Below are positions 33,222 through 41,362 of a stretch of 64,000 nt of DNA, one piece after another. The stretch is from assembly GCF_016756615.1 (NCBI RefSeq), contig NZ_AP023262.1, forward strand, positions 6,325,501-6,389,500. Reading direction: 5' to 3'. Source of the DNA: Mesorhizobium sp. L-8-3. GTDB lineage: Bacteria; Pseudomonadota; Alphaproteobacteria; Rhizobiales; Rhizobiaceae. Positions within the stretch are counted from its first letter, which is position 1; every line of letters begins with the position of its first letter. The notes under the pieces were generated by a model. The model did no database searches, had not been told where the DNA came from, and was given only the letters and a program-made list of their open reading frames with translations. The position numbers and the translations under genes were made by a program.

Positions 33222-34142
33222 TCAGTTTTCAGGGAGCGGAATGAATTCCTTCTCGTCACCGGGCACGATGTCGAAGCGGCCGGTCCGCCATTCCTCCTTG
33301 GCCTGTTCGATGCGTTCCTTCGAGGAGGAAACGAAATTCCACCAGATGTAACGCTTCGAGCCGAGCGAGGCGCCGCCGAACAGCATGAAATGGGCGCCCG
33401 CCTCCGTGGAGACGGTGATCCTGTCGCCCGGCCGGAACACAAGCAGCCTGTCCGAGGGGAAACGATCGCCGGCGATCGTCACCATACCGTCGAGAACGTA
33501 TATCGCCCGCTCCTCGGCCTCGGCCGGCAGGTCCACGCTGGCGCCGGCGTCCAAACGGATATCGACATAGAGCGTGTCCGAGGTCGTTCGCACCGGCGAG
33601 CGCATGCCGTCGAAATCGCCGATGACGACCCGCCCGGTGACGCCCTGATAGGAGAAGTCGGGCAGTTCGCCGCGCGGCGTGTTGTCGAACACGGGGGCCA
33701 TCTCCTCCTTGTCCTCGGGCAGGGCCAGCCAGGTCTGCAGTCCCGAGATCGACAAAGGACCGCCACGCAATTCCTCCGGCGAACGCTCGGAATGGACGAT
33801 GCCACGCCCGGCTGTCATCAGGTTCACATCGCCGGGCTCGATGACCATCTCGGTGCCGAGCGAATCACGATGGCGCACCTTGCCGTCGAACAGATAGGTC
33901 ACCGTCGACAGGCCGATATGCGGATGCGGCCTCACGTCGAGCGCCTGGCCGGCCCGCAGGATCGCCGGCCCCATACGGTCGAAGAAGATGAAGGGGCCGA
34001 CGAGGCGGCGGCGCGCTGTCGGCAGTGCCCGGCGAACGGCGAATCCGCCGATGTCGCGCGCATTGGGAATGACCATCAGTTCGATGGCGTCGCAGGCAAA
34101 GACGTCGCCGGCTTGAGGGTCGTTTCCGGGAAAGAAACTCAT
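33222..34142 (-). CDS. Pirin family protein
   Basis: 306-residue bicupin. Metal-binding His/Glu are seen in 'RPHPHIGLSTVTYLFDGKVR' and 'GRGIVHSERSPEE', the pirin signatures; the second cupin has 'FRPGDRITVSTEAGAHFMLF'. Bacterial pirins may act as quercetin dioxygenases or redox-sensitive regulators of metabolic enzymes; the role here is unknown. It sits between xseB and dxs in the same direction. Confidence 0.92.
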   Translation of the reverse strand: MSFFPGNDPQAGDVFACDAIELMVIPNARDIGGFAVRRALPTARRRLVGPFIFFDRMGPAILRAGQALDVRPHPHIGLSTVTYLFDGKVRHRDSLGTEMVIEPGDVNLMTAGRGIVHSERSPEELRGGPLSISGLQTWLALPEDKEEMAPVFDNTPRGELPDFSYQGVTGRVVIGDFDGMRSPVRTTSDTLYVDIRLDAGASVDLPAEAEERAIYVLDGMVTIAGDRFPSDRLLVFRPGDRITVSTEAGAHFMLFGGASLGSKRYIWWNFVSSSKERIEQAKEEWRTGRFDIVPGDEKEFIPLPEN

Positions 34143-34267
34143 CGGTCGCTCCAGCCATTCAAGCGCCGCCGCAGCAATCGCTGCCGCAAGGCGAGGTTGC
34201 AGCTTACGCCCTCCGGAAACTTTTCCAACCCCAGGGGCCGACGGCAGGCGGGTTCAGAGGCCCGTCG

Positions 34268-34519
34268 CTATTCCGCGTCGAGCGGCTCCGTCCCGACGGG
34301 TTTGCCGTCACGCGATAGGCGGATTTTCTCGACCTTGTCTTCCGCGGCCTTCAAAAGGCGGTCGCAGTGAGACTTGAGCGCTTCGCCGCGCTCATAGATC
34401 CGGATCGACTGGTCGAGCGGCACGTCGCCCTTCTCCAGATCGTCGACGATGCGCTCGAGCGCCGCCAATGCCTGCTCGAAGCTCATGGCCTTGATGTCGT
34501 CATTGGTCTCGCCGGCCAT
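34268..34519 (-). CDS. xseB: Exodeoxyribonuclease VII small subunit
   Basis: 83 residues. 'MSFEQALAALERIVDDLEKG' and PLDQSIRIYERGEALKSHCD are the XseB signatures; it forms coiled-coil helices that bind the XseA catalytic subunit and help degrade single-stranded DNA. AAGGA before the ATG is a good ribosome site. It starts 3 bases after the stop of the histone-deacetylase-like gene, so they are co-transcribed. No xseA is in the window. Confidence 0.95.
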   Translation of the reverse strand: MAGETNDDIKAMSFEQALAALERIVDDLEKGDVPLDQSIRIYERGEALKSHCDRLLKAAEDKVEKIRLSRDGKPVGTEPLDAE

Positions 34520-34522
34520 GGC

Positions 34523-35449
34523 CTATCCTTTCATCAAGCGCTTCACATGGGCCGCGACCGAAAAGGCCAGGCCCTGCAGGTCGTAGCCGCCCTCGAGCAG
34601 GCTGACGAGCCGCCCGTTCGCATAGCGCGACGCGCGATCCATCAATACGCCGGTCGCCCAGTCGAAATCGGCCTCGGTCAGGTTGATCTCGGCCAGCGGG
34701 TCGCGGTGATGCGCATCGAACCCCGCCGAGATGATCACGAGGTCCGGCCGGAAATCGTCGATCGCCGGCAATACCCGCGACAGGACGGCGTCGCGGAACA
34801 GGTCGGAACCGGAGTTCGGGCTGAGCGGGGCATTGACGATGTTGCCCGCGCCGGTTTCGTTCCAGGCGCCGGTTCCCGGGAAAAGCGGCATCTGGTGCGT
34901 CGAACAATAAAGTACCGAGGGATCGCTCCAGAAGATGTCCTGGGTGCCGTTCCCGTGATGCACGTCCCAGTCGACGATCGCCACGCGCTCGGCACCATGC
35001 TTCTTCTGGGCGTGGCGCGCCGCGATCGCTGCGGTGTTGAACAGGCAGAAGCCCATGGCCGTCGTGCGCTCGGCATGGTGGCCGGGCGGCCGAGCGGCGA
35101 CGAAGACATTGTCGGCCGCGCCCGTGAAAACGTCGTCCACCGCGGCATTGGCTGCGCCGATGGCGGTCAGCGCCGCCTGCCAGCTCTTCGGGCTGACGGA
35201 GGTGTCGGCGTCGATGCGTGCAAGCCCCGTGTCGGGGACAGCCGCCTCGACGCGACGCACGAACTCTTCGGGATGCGCATAGAGGATGGTTTCCCTGTCG
35301 CCTTCCGGCGCCTCCACTCGGTCGAGATATGCGAAGGCTTCGTCTTCGAGTACGCGCGTGATCGCGCGCAACCGATCGGGCCGTTCGGGATGACCGGGGG
35401 GCGTTATGTGGTCGAGATAGATCGGATGCGAATAAAGACGCGTCACCAT
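34523..35449 (-). CDS. Histone deacetylase-like amidohydrolase
   Basis: 308 residues of the arginase/deacetylase fold. Zinc and catalytic residues are in RPPGHHAE (His-His pair), VDWDVHHGNGTQDIFW (Asp and His ligands), 'ISAGFDAHHRDPL' (Asp) and 'LLEGGYDLQGLA' (Gly-Gly-Tyr). Bacterial members hydrolyse acetylpolyamines or other N-acyl compounds; the substrate is unknown. It forms an operon with xseB and diverges from the B12 riboswitch/bluB unit. Confidence 0.93.
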   Translation of the reverse strand: MVTRLYSHPIYLDHITPPGHPERPDRLRAITRVLEDEAFAYLDRVEAPEGDRETILYAHPEEFVRRVEAAVPDTGLARIDADTSVSPKSWQAALTAIGAANAAVDDVFTGAADNVFVAARPPGHHAERTTAMGFCLFNTAAIAARHAQKKHGAERVAIVDWDVHHGNGTQDIFWSDPSVLYCSTHQMPLFPGTGAWNETGAGNIVNAPLSPNSGSDLFRDAVLSRVLPAIDDFRPDLVIISAGFDAHHRDPLAEINLTEADFDWATGVLMDRASRYANGRLVSLLEGGYDLQGLAFSVAAHVKRLMKG

Positions 35450-35574
35450 GGGGGCAATCTAATGCGCCGGCCACGCGAATGGAACCGCCGGGCACGGCTG
35501 ATGGCACGATCGCTGGGGAAATCCCCGCCGGCCTGGGGATGGCCGCTACGGGCGGTGACTTTCAATTGATGACG

Positions 35575-35750
35575 GCCTATGGTCGCCACTGCCAGGTGCC
35601 CGCGGCGACGCGGGAGAATCGGGAACACGGTGCAAATCCGTGGCGCGCCCAGCGCTGTAAGAGGGACCGCTTCGGCAAGACGTCACTGTTCAAGGAAACG
35701 GGAAGACGCCGGAGCGGGACGATCTCCAGCCAGAAGACCGGCCCGGCAGG
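35575..35750 (+). promoter_or_regulatory. Cobalamin riboswitch upstream of bluB
   Basis: The aptamer core is readable: GCCACTGCCAGGTGCCCGCG near the start, then GGGAACACGGTGCAAATCCG and TGGCGCGCCCAGCGCTGTAA (the conserved GGTGxxAATCC and CCCxxxxCTGTAA elements), and the B12-box-like CCAGCCAGAAGACCGGCCCG near 35728-35745. It ends about 55 bases before the bluB ATG. Adenosylcobalamin binding should lower expression of bluB. Exact boundaries are approximate. Confidence 0.85.
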
Positions 35751-35803
35751 CATAGCCATCCGCTTGGTCAGGCGGCGGGTTTTCGATCGCAAGGGGACAG
35801 GCG

Positions 35804-36523
35804 ATGCCGACCAACGACCGTCAGGACGACAATTCCTTCGACTCCTTCGCCCGGGACGCGGTCTACCGGGCGATCTTCACGCGTCGCGACGTGCGAAGCC
35901 ATTTCGTCGACGAGCCTCTCGATGATGCGGTGCTGGCGAGGCTGCTTTCTGCCGCCCATCACGCACCTTCGGTCGGCTACATGCAGCCCTGGAATTTCAT
36001 CCTCGTCCGGGATCGCGAACGTCGACATCAGGTCCGAGACCTCTTCCTCGCCGCAAGAACCCGGGAAGCCGAAGTCATGGAAGCGGACAAGCAAGAGCTC
36101 TACCGGTCCCTCAAGCTGGAAGGCATCGTCGAGAGCGCGCTCAATCTCTGCGTCACCTGCGATCGCGCCCGCTCGAGGGCTTCGCCGCTCGGGCGATCGC
36201 ACAATCCCGAGATGGATCTCTTCAGCACGGTCTGTGCGGTCCAGAACTTCTGGCTCGCAGCCCGCGCGGAAGGCGTCGGGGTCGGCTGGGTGAGCATTCT
36301 CGATATGGCTGCCCTGAAACGGCTGCTGGCCATACCCGATCATGTCGTCCCCATCGCCTATCTCTGTGTCGGCCGGGTCTCCACCTTCGCTGGGCGACCC
36401 GACCTCGAAACGAAGGGCTGGGGCAAGCGCCTGCCGTTGTCGACGCTGATCATGAGCGAGAGCTACGCAGGAGCCGGCGAGGGCGGGCTCAAGCGCCTGA
36501 TCGATGAAGCGTCGGGGGATTGA
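35804..36523 (+). CDS. bluB: 5,6-dimethylbenzimidazole synthase
   Basis: Cleaves FMNH2 with O2 to make the lower ligand of vitamin B12. The 239-residue nitroreductase-fold protein carries the BluB marks FTRRDVRSHFVDEPL, 'HHAPSVGYMQPWNFILVRD', 'AVQNFWLAARAEGVGVGWVS' (with the conserved GVGVGWVSI) and 'GWGKRLPLSTLI'. The cobalamin riboswitch directly upstream confirms the assignment and its feedback control. Purine-rich AAGGGGACAGG precedes the ATG. Confidence 0.97.
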   Translation: MPTNDRQDDNSFDSFARDAVYRAIFTRRDVRSHFVDEPLDDAVLARLLSAAHHAPSVGYMQPWNFILVRDRERRHQVRDLFLAARTREAEVMEADKQELYRSLKLEGIVESALNLCVTCDRARSRASPLGRSHNPEMDLFSTVCAVQNFWLAARAEGVGVGWVSILDMAALKRLLAIPDHVVPIAYLCVGRVSTFAGRPDLETKGWGKRLPLSTLIMSESYAGAGEGGLKRLIDEASGD

Positions 36524-36640
36524 GGAATCGCACCCTCGTGGCAGCCTCGCAGCAATGCTGGGTATTCACGCAATAGTGTCAATCGCGATCTCGATCGTGC
36601 CGCCATCGGGAAGATAATTGCGCCAGCGAGGAGGAAGCCG

Positions 36641-37885
36641 ATGCTGAGCAAGATTGCGGGCGCCCTGTTGCTGCTTTTCCTGGCGGCATTGCCGACGCCG
36701 GCCGCAGAGTTGCCGCGCTCGGGGAATCCCGTATTCGACCGCACGGTGCGGCTTGTCGTCGACAGCTTCTACGACCGGTCGGCGCTCGACCGCTTTGAAG
36801 ATGCGGTTCGGCGCGAGATCGAGGATTCGCGTTCACCCGTCACCGCCGCCAGTCCGGCCGAGCGTGTCGATACGGCGATCGATGCCATTCTCGCCAGCCT
36901 GCAGGTGTCGCATACCGGCCGCTTCCGGCCTGACGGCATCGACTATTTCGAGCTCGCCGATGTCTTTCGTTACGCGCTGCGGGCCGACATGCGCCGCCTG
37001 TTCTCGCCCGACGGCGAAGCCGCCTATGCCGGGATTGGTATGATCGTGCGGCAAGGCAACGGCCTTGGATTCGTGAGCGAAGTCTATGACGGGTCGCCCG
37101 CGGCCCGGGCCGGGATCCTGGTCGGGGACGAAGTCATCTCGGTCGACGGGGCTCCCTATCGCGAGATCATCTCCTTTCGCGGCAAGGCAGGCCAGACGGT
37201 CGAGATCAAGCTGCGTCGCCGCCCCGGGGACCAGCCGCTCGACAAGACGGTCCAGGTCAAGCTTCTGCGACCGCTGCCCATGTTCGAGAAGGCGATCGAA
37301 GACAGCGCAACGATCATGGAACGGGACGGCCGCAAGATCGGCTATATCAGGCTGTGGACGCTCGCGGCGCCACGCTCCATGAACAAGGTGGCCGAAGCGC
37401 TCGCCCGAGGTCCGCTCGAGCAGGCCGACGGTCTGGTGCTCGACCTGCGCGGCCGCTGGGGCGGCGGAAGCGCCGACGCGGCGGAGCTTTTCCTGGGGGG
37501 CACGCCGCCCTTCCGGCTGATCCAACGCGACGGCGAGGCCATTCTCGCCAATGTGCGCTGGCGCAGACCGGTCGTCGCCATCATTGACGAGGGCACTCGC
37601 AGCGGCCTCGAAGTCTTCGCCTATGCCCTGAAGGCCAAGGGCGTCAGGCTGGTCGGAGCGCGCAGTGCGGGCGCCCTGCTCGCCGGCCGGGTGTTCCTGC
37701 TTCCCGATGACAGCCTGCTCGAACTGGCCGTTTCGGACGCCGTCATCGGCGACGACACAAGGCTCGAGGGGCGTGGCGTCCAGCCCGACCTGCCTGTGCC
37801 TTTCATCCTTCCCTATGCAGCCGGGCGGGACCCGCAGCGCGATGCCGCGGTCGACGAGATGCGGCGCATCCTGGCCGACGGCTGA
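36641..37885 (+). CDS. S41-like carboxyl-terminal protease with PDZ domain
   Basis: 414 residues: signal peptide (to PAAE), PDZ domain (~135-205, 'YAGIGMIVRQGNGLGFVSEV' ... 'ARAGILVGDEVISVDG'), then an S41 domain with 'GYIRLWTLAAPRSMNKVAEA' and VLDLRGRWGGG. In the catalytic loop 'EGTRSGLEVFAYAL' the Ser that precedes xxE is kept, but the GxxxxGK loop that should hold the general-base Lys reads GARSAGALLAGR, so Lys is replaced. It may be catalytically impaired, or use another base. GAGGAGG before the ATG is strong. Confidence 0.8.
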   Translation: MLSKIAGALLLLFLAALPTPAAELPRSGNPVFDRTVRLVVDSFYDRSALDRFEDAVRREIEDSRSPVTAASPAERVDTAIDAILASLQVSHTGRFRPDGIDYFELADVFRYALRADMRRLFSPDGEAAYAGIGMIVRQGNGLGFVSEVYDGSPAARAGILVGDEVISVDGAPYREIISFRGKAGQTVEIKLRRRPGDQPLDKTVQVKLLRPLPMFEKAIEDSATIMERDGRKIGYIRLWTLAAPRSMNKVAEALARGPLEQADGLVLDLRGRWGGGSADAAELFLGGTPPFRLIQRDGEAILANVRWRRPVVAIIDEGTRSGLEVFAYALKAKGVRLVGARSAGALLAGRVFLLPDDSLLELAVSDAVIGDDTRLEGRGVQPDLPVPFILPYAAGRDPQRDAAVDEMRRILADG

Positions 37886-38008
37886 CGTTCCTCATGCCAA
37901 CAAGCCTGGATGCTGGCGCATCCAGGCCCGGTGGATCCTCACGCATCCGCCTTGGCTCAGCCGGCGAGGCCCATCCGGGCCGCTTGGCTTCTCGCCAACG
38001 GGCGCGAC

Positions 38009-38044
38009 GGTGCAAACGAGGTCAGAGGTGCAAACGAGGTCAGA
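38009..38044. repeat. Perfect 18-base tandem duplication
   Basis: GGTGCAAACGAGGTCAGA occurs twice without gap (38009-38026, 38027-38044). The stop codon of the LysR gene (38040-38042 on the minus strand) lies in the second copy. Confidence 0.8.
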
Positions 38045-38936
38045 CTGGCCCGCGCACCGCGTCCAGCTTGCGCAGGGCCGTGTAGGCGTAGTCGAGAAAA
38101 GCCCTCACCTTCGGCGCCATGTGACCGCCGCTGCGCGCCAGAATCTGCACGGGGATGGGCGGCGGCTCGAATTCTGGCAGCAGCCGCACGAGCGTGCCCT
38201 GCGCAAGTTCGTCGGCGACCTGATAGGACAAGACCCTCGCGATGCCCCGCCCTGCCCTGACGGCCAGGAGTTGGGCTTCCATCTCGTTGGCCAGCAGTCG
38301 CGGCGCGATTCGCACCACGGGCCCACGCCTGGTCGGACCGAAGCGCCATTCCCTGGCCACACGCGCGCTGGCAATCGTACTATGCCGCGCCAGATCGCGC
38401 GGATGCATGGGCCTGCCGTGCTCCTCGATATAGCCGGGGCTCGCAACGGCCACCCGGCGCACTTCACCGACCCGGCGCACGAGAAGGGCGGAATCGGCGA
38501 GGTGATCGATGCGGACCGCCACATCCAGCCCCTCCTCGACCAGATCGAGATTGGAATCCTGCAGCACGAGTTCCACCTGCGTTTCGGGGAAACTGTCGAG
38601 AAAACCGTTGACGACAGGCGCGACATGACGGCGTCCGAACAGCACGGGCGCGGTCACCCGCAACAGGCCGCGTATCGGCATTTCCGAGGCGCCGAGCAAG
38701 GCGGCGTCATAGTCTCCCAGTATCGCGCGCGCCCGTTCTGCGAGTTCGCGGCCGGCCGCGGTCGGGGACAGGCGACGGGTCGTGCGCTCGACGAGCCGCG
38801 CAGCAACACGATCCTCGAGCGCAGCCAGTGCCCGGGTGACGGCAGGCGCGGAGCGCCGCAGCCGTCTTGCCGCTCCCGTCAGGCTCCCTTCATCGATGAT
38901 GGCGACGAAGATCGCAAGTTCGTCAAACCGGTCCAT
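38040..38936 (-). CDS. LysR family transcriptional regulator
   Basis: 298 residues. N-terminal winged HTH 'FDELAIFVAIIDEGSLTGAA' and RRLRRSAPAVTRALAALEDR; C-terminal periplasmic-binding-like effector domain. It is divergent from a glutathione S-transferase gene with 93 bases between, the usual arrangement for a LysR activator and its target. The effector is unknown. A tandem repeat overlaps its 3' end. Confidence 0.93.
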   Translation of the reverse strand: MDRFDELAIFVAIIDEGSLTGAARRLRRSAPAVTRALAALEDRVAARLVERTTRRLSPTAAGRELAERARAILGDYDAALLGASEMPIRGLLRVTAPVLFGRRHVAPVVNGFLDSFPETQVELVLQDSNLDLVEEGLDVAVRIDHLADSALLVRRVGEVRRVAVASPGYIEEHGRPMHPRDLARHSTIASARVAREWRFGPTRRGPVVRIAPRLLANEMEAQLLAVRAGRGIARVLSYQVADELAQGTLVRLLPEFEPPPIPVQILARSGGHMAPKVRAFLDYAYTALRKLDAVRGPV

Positions 38937-39029
38937 GATTGTTCCGATATTTGCAATTCTGACTTTTGATCATTCGCCATTTCGTTTCCTGGCGCAAGGA
39001 TCAACATATCGGCAGGAAGGAGCTGCATC

Positions 39030-39653
39030 ATGTCCGAAACCATCATCACTCTCCACGGAATGGCCTTGTCCGGCCACACGCACCGGGTCGAGCTCATGCT
39101 GCTGATGCTCGGTCTGCCCTATCGTTTCGTGCCCGTCACCGGCGAGGTTATGCGCTCGGGCGAATTCCGCCGCCTCAACCCGCTCGGCCAGATACCGGTG
39201 CTGCAGGACGGCGATCTCGTCCTCGCCGACAGCAATGCGATCCTTGTCTATCTCGCCAAGCGCTACGCGCCGGAAAGCGGCTGGCTTCCCGAGGACGCGA
39301 TCGGCGCGCATCACGTCCAGCGCTGGCTGTCCATCGCGGCCGGCGAACTGCGCTACGGCCCCGCCAATGCTCGCCTTGTGGCGCTGTGGGGCATGCCGGG
39401 CGATCCGGTCCGCTGCGCCGAGATCGCGAGCCGGCTCCTGCATTTCATGGAGGACCATCTCGCCGGCCGTCTCTATCTCGCGGCCGACCAGCCGACGATC
39501 GCCGACCTCGCCTGCTACGCCTATGTCGCCCACGCGCCGGAAGGTGGCATCGAACTCGACGCCTGTCCGTCGGTGCGCGCGTGGCTGAAGCGCATCGAGG
39601 CCCTGCCCGGCTTCAAGGCGATGCCCTCCTCTCCCCTGCCCAAGGCTTCGTGA
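39030..39653 (+). CDS. Glutathione S-transferase
   Basis: 207 residues. Thioredoxin-like N-terminal half with 'LHGMALSGHTHRVELMLLML' (catalytic Ser region), 'NPLGQIPVLQDGDLVLADSN' (cis-Pro and GSH-binding ADSNAI), and an all-helical C-terminal half with 'QPTIADLACYAYVAHAPEGG'. Conjugates glutathione to electrophiles; the substrate is unknown. The next gene starts at or near its stop, so the two are coupled and probably controlled by the divergent LysR protein. Confidence 0.92.
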   Translation: MSETIITLHGMALSGHTHRVELMLLMLGLPYRFVPVTGEVMRSGEFRRLNPLGQIPVLQDGDLVLADSNAILVYLAKRYAPESGWLPEDAIGAHHVQRWLSIAAGELRYGPANARLVALWGMPGDPVRCAEIASRLLHFMEDHLAGRLYLAADQPTIADLACYAYVAHAPEGGIELDACPSVRAWLKRIEALPGFKAMPSSPLPKAS

Positions 39654-39661
39654 GGGTCGCC

Positions 39662-40585
39662 ATGGAGACCTCACCCTTTCATGACGATGAGCGCGCCGCC
39701 CAGGCATTCGCTGATGTGCGCGCCGCTGGCGGCGGCATCCGCGCTTTCATGCCCGATCAGCACCGCAGCTTCTTCGAACTGCTGCCCTATCTCTTCGTGG
39801 CGACGACAGACGCACAGGGATGGCCTCTCGCGACGATGCTCACCAGTGCGCCCGGTTTCGTCCACTCGCCCGATCCCGTCACGTTGCGGGTGAACGCGCT
39901 GCCCGACCGGCATGACCCGGCGGCGGGCTCGATCATCGAAGGCGCCGAACTCGGCATCCTGGGCCTCGACCTCTCGACGCGGCGGCGCAACCGGGCCAAT
40001 GGCCGCGTCTCGGGCCTCGACGACCAGGGCTTCACAGTCGCGGTGCACCAGAGCTTCGGCAACTGCCCGCAGTATATTCAGGGTCGTGTCGTTCGATCGA
40101 AGGCGAGCGCCGGCCGAGGCGTGGAGCAAATGACGTCACTCGACGTCGAAGCCATGGCCATGATCCGGCAAGCGGACACTTTTTTCGTCGCCAGCCGTTC
40201 GCGTCCTGGCATCTCGGCAGCCGGCGGCGTCGACATCTCGCACCGCGGGGGGCGTTCCGGTTTCGTGCAGGTCGAGGGCGACGTGCTGACCATTCCGGAC
40301 TATCGCGGCAACCGCTATTTCAATACGCTCGGCAATCTGCTGGGCGAGCCGCGCGCCGGGCTGCTGTTCATCGACTTCGAGACGGGCGACCTGTTGCAAC
40401 TCCAGGGGCTCGCGACCATCGACTGGAGCGACCGGGCTGCCGGTCTGGTCGAAGGAGCCGAGAGGCTGTGGACTTTCCGCGTCACGGGAGGCTGGCGGCG
40501 ACGCGCGGCGGCCGGGCTGCGATGGGCCTTCGTCGACTATTCGCCGGCGACCGAACGCACCGGCGTCTGGCGCCCAGCGGCGTGA
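39662..40585 (+). CDS. Pyridoxamine 5'-phosphate oxidase-like flavin protein
   Basis: 307 residues with the split-barrel FMN-binding fold: 'FFELLPYLFVATTDAQGWPL', 'ADTFFVASRSRPGISAAGGV', 'GDVLTIPDYRGNRYFNTLGN' and LGEPRAGLLFIDFETGDLLQ. Longer than PdxH and not its orthologue. Such proteins often sit with LysR and GST genes and may reduce small electrophiles; the reaction is unknown. A GTG at 39650 overlapping the GST stop is an alternative start. Confidence 0.85.
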   Translation: METSPFHDDERAAQAFADVRAAGGGIRAFMPDQHRSFFELLPYLFVATTDAQGWPLATMLTSAPGFVHSPDPVTLRVNALPDRHDPAAGSIIEGAELGILGLDLSTRRRNRANGRVSGLDDQGFTVAVHQSFGNCPQYIQGRVVRSKASAGRGVEQMTSLDVEAMAMIRQADTFFVASRSRPGISAAGGVDISHRGGRSGFVQVEGDVLTIPDYRGNRYFNTLGNLLGEPRAGLLFIDFETGDLLQLQGLATIDWSDRAAGLVEGAERLWTFRVTGGWRRRAAAGLRWAFVDYSPATERTGVWRPAA

Positions 40586-40601
40586 TCGCGACGGCCGAGG
40601 G

Positions 40602-41246
40602 TCACCCCTCGGCCGCTGCGACCGGCGTGGACCCCGGCACGTCCGTCCGGCCCGGCGCGTCGGCCAGCAAGCCGTTGAGCAAGGCTTCGAACGCCTTCAC
40701 CGCTTTCCGCGAGGTCGCCTCCGGGTCCTCCGAATTGGCGATCCATCGTCCGGCATTGAGCATCGCACCGTTGAGCAGGCGGGCGGCGGCCTCGGGATCG
40801 ATGTCGCCGATCACGCCAGTCCGCGCGAGTTCGTTCAGGGTCAGGGTCATGGAGCTGATGCAACCGTTCTGGGTGGGCCAGCGCCAGGGGTCGCCCAGCA
40901 CGGCGGGGCCGTCACAGTGGATGATGCGCTGGATCTCCGGTTCCAGGGCCATCTCGATATAGGCCTTGCACTCGTCGACAAAGCCCTGCCAACGGCTTCC
41001 CGCCCTCGCCGACACCACACGAAGACGCTCGGACATCTCCGCGTCGACCTCGACGATCACGGCTTCCAGCAGTCCCTTCTTGTCGCCGAAATGATGATAG
41101 AGCGCGCCGCGCGTGAGTCCGGCGGCAGCGGTGAAATCGTCCATCGAGGACTGCGCATAGCCGACCGTGCCGAACGCCTGACGTGCGGCGGCGACCAGCT
41201 TGGCGCGGGTTTCCGCGATCATTTCCCTGCGAGGTTTGTGCGCCAT
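40602..41246 (-). CDS. TetR family transcriptional regulator
   Basis: 214 residues. HTH 'SMDDFTAAAGLTRGALYHHF' with GDKKGLLEAVI is a textbook TetR DNA-binding domain. The C-terminus has the long helical ligand domain with 'FVDECKAYIEMALEPEIQRI'. It diverges from an MFS transporter gene; three copies of a 15-base operator lie between them, so it most likely represses both genes until an effector binds. The ligand may be the transporter's substrate; that is inferred. Confidence 0.93.
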   Translation of the reverse strand: MAHKPRREMIAETRAKLVAAARQAFGTVGYAQSSMDDFTAAAGLTRGALYHHFGDKKGLLEAVIVEVDAEMSERLRVVSARAGSRWQGFVDECKAYIEMALEPEIQRIIHCDGPAVLGDPWRWPTQNGCISSMTLTLNELARTGVIGDIDPEAAARLLNGAMLNAGRWIANSEDPEATSRKAVKAFEALLNGLLADAPGRTDVPGSTPVAAAEG

Positions 41247-41259
41247 CCTGCCCCTAACT

Positions 41260-41326
41260 CATACGCCACGTATGTTAATTGACATACGTGGCGTATGCAA
41301 TTATGTAGTCACATACGCCACGTATG
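41260..41326. promoter_or_regulatory. Three operator copies between TetR and MFS genes
   Basis: The near-palindrome CATACGccaCGTATG occurs at 41260-41274, in reverse (CATACGTGGCGTATG) at 41283-41297, and again at 41312-41326. The first two form a perfect large inverted repeat with a 6-base centre TTAATTG-like spacer. The symmetrical CATACG/CGTATG arms and their place between divergent genes mark TetR operators. Confidence 0.85.
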
Positions 41327-41362
41327 TAAGTTACAGGAACCCGGAGTTCCAGGAGCGCGCCG

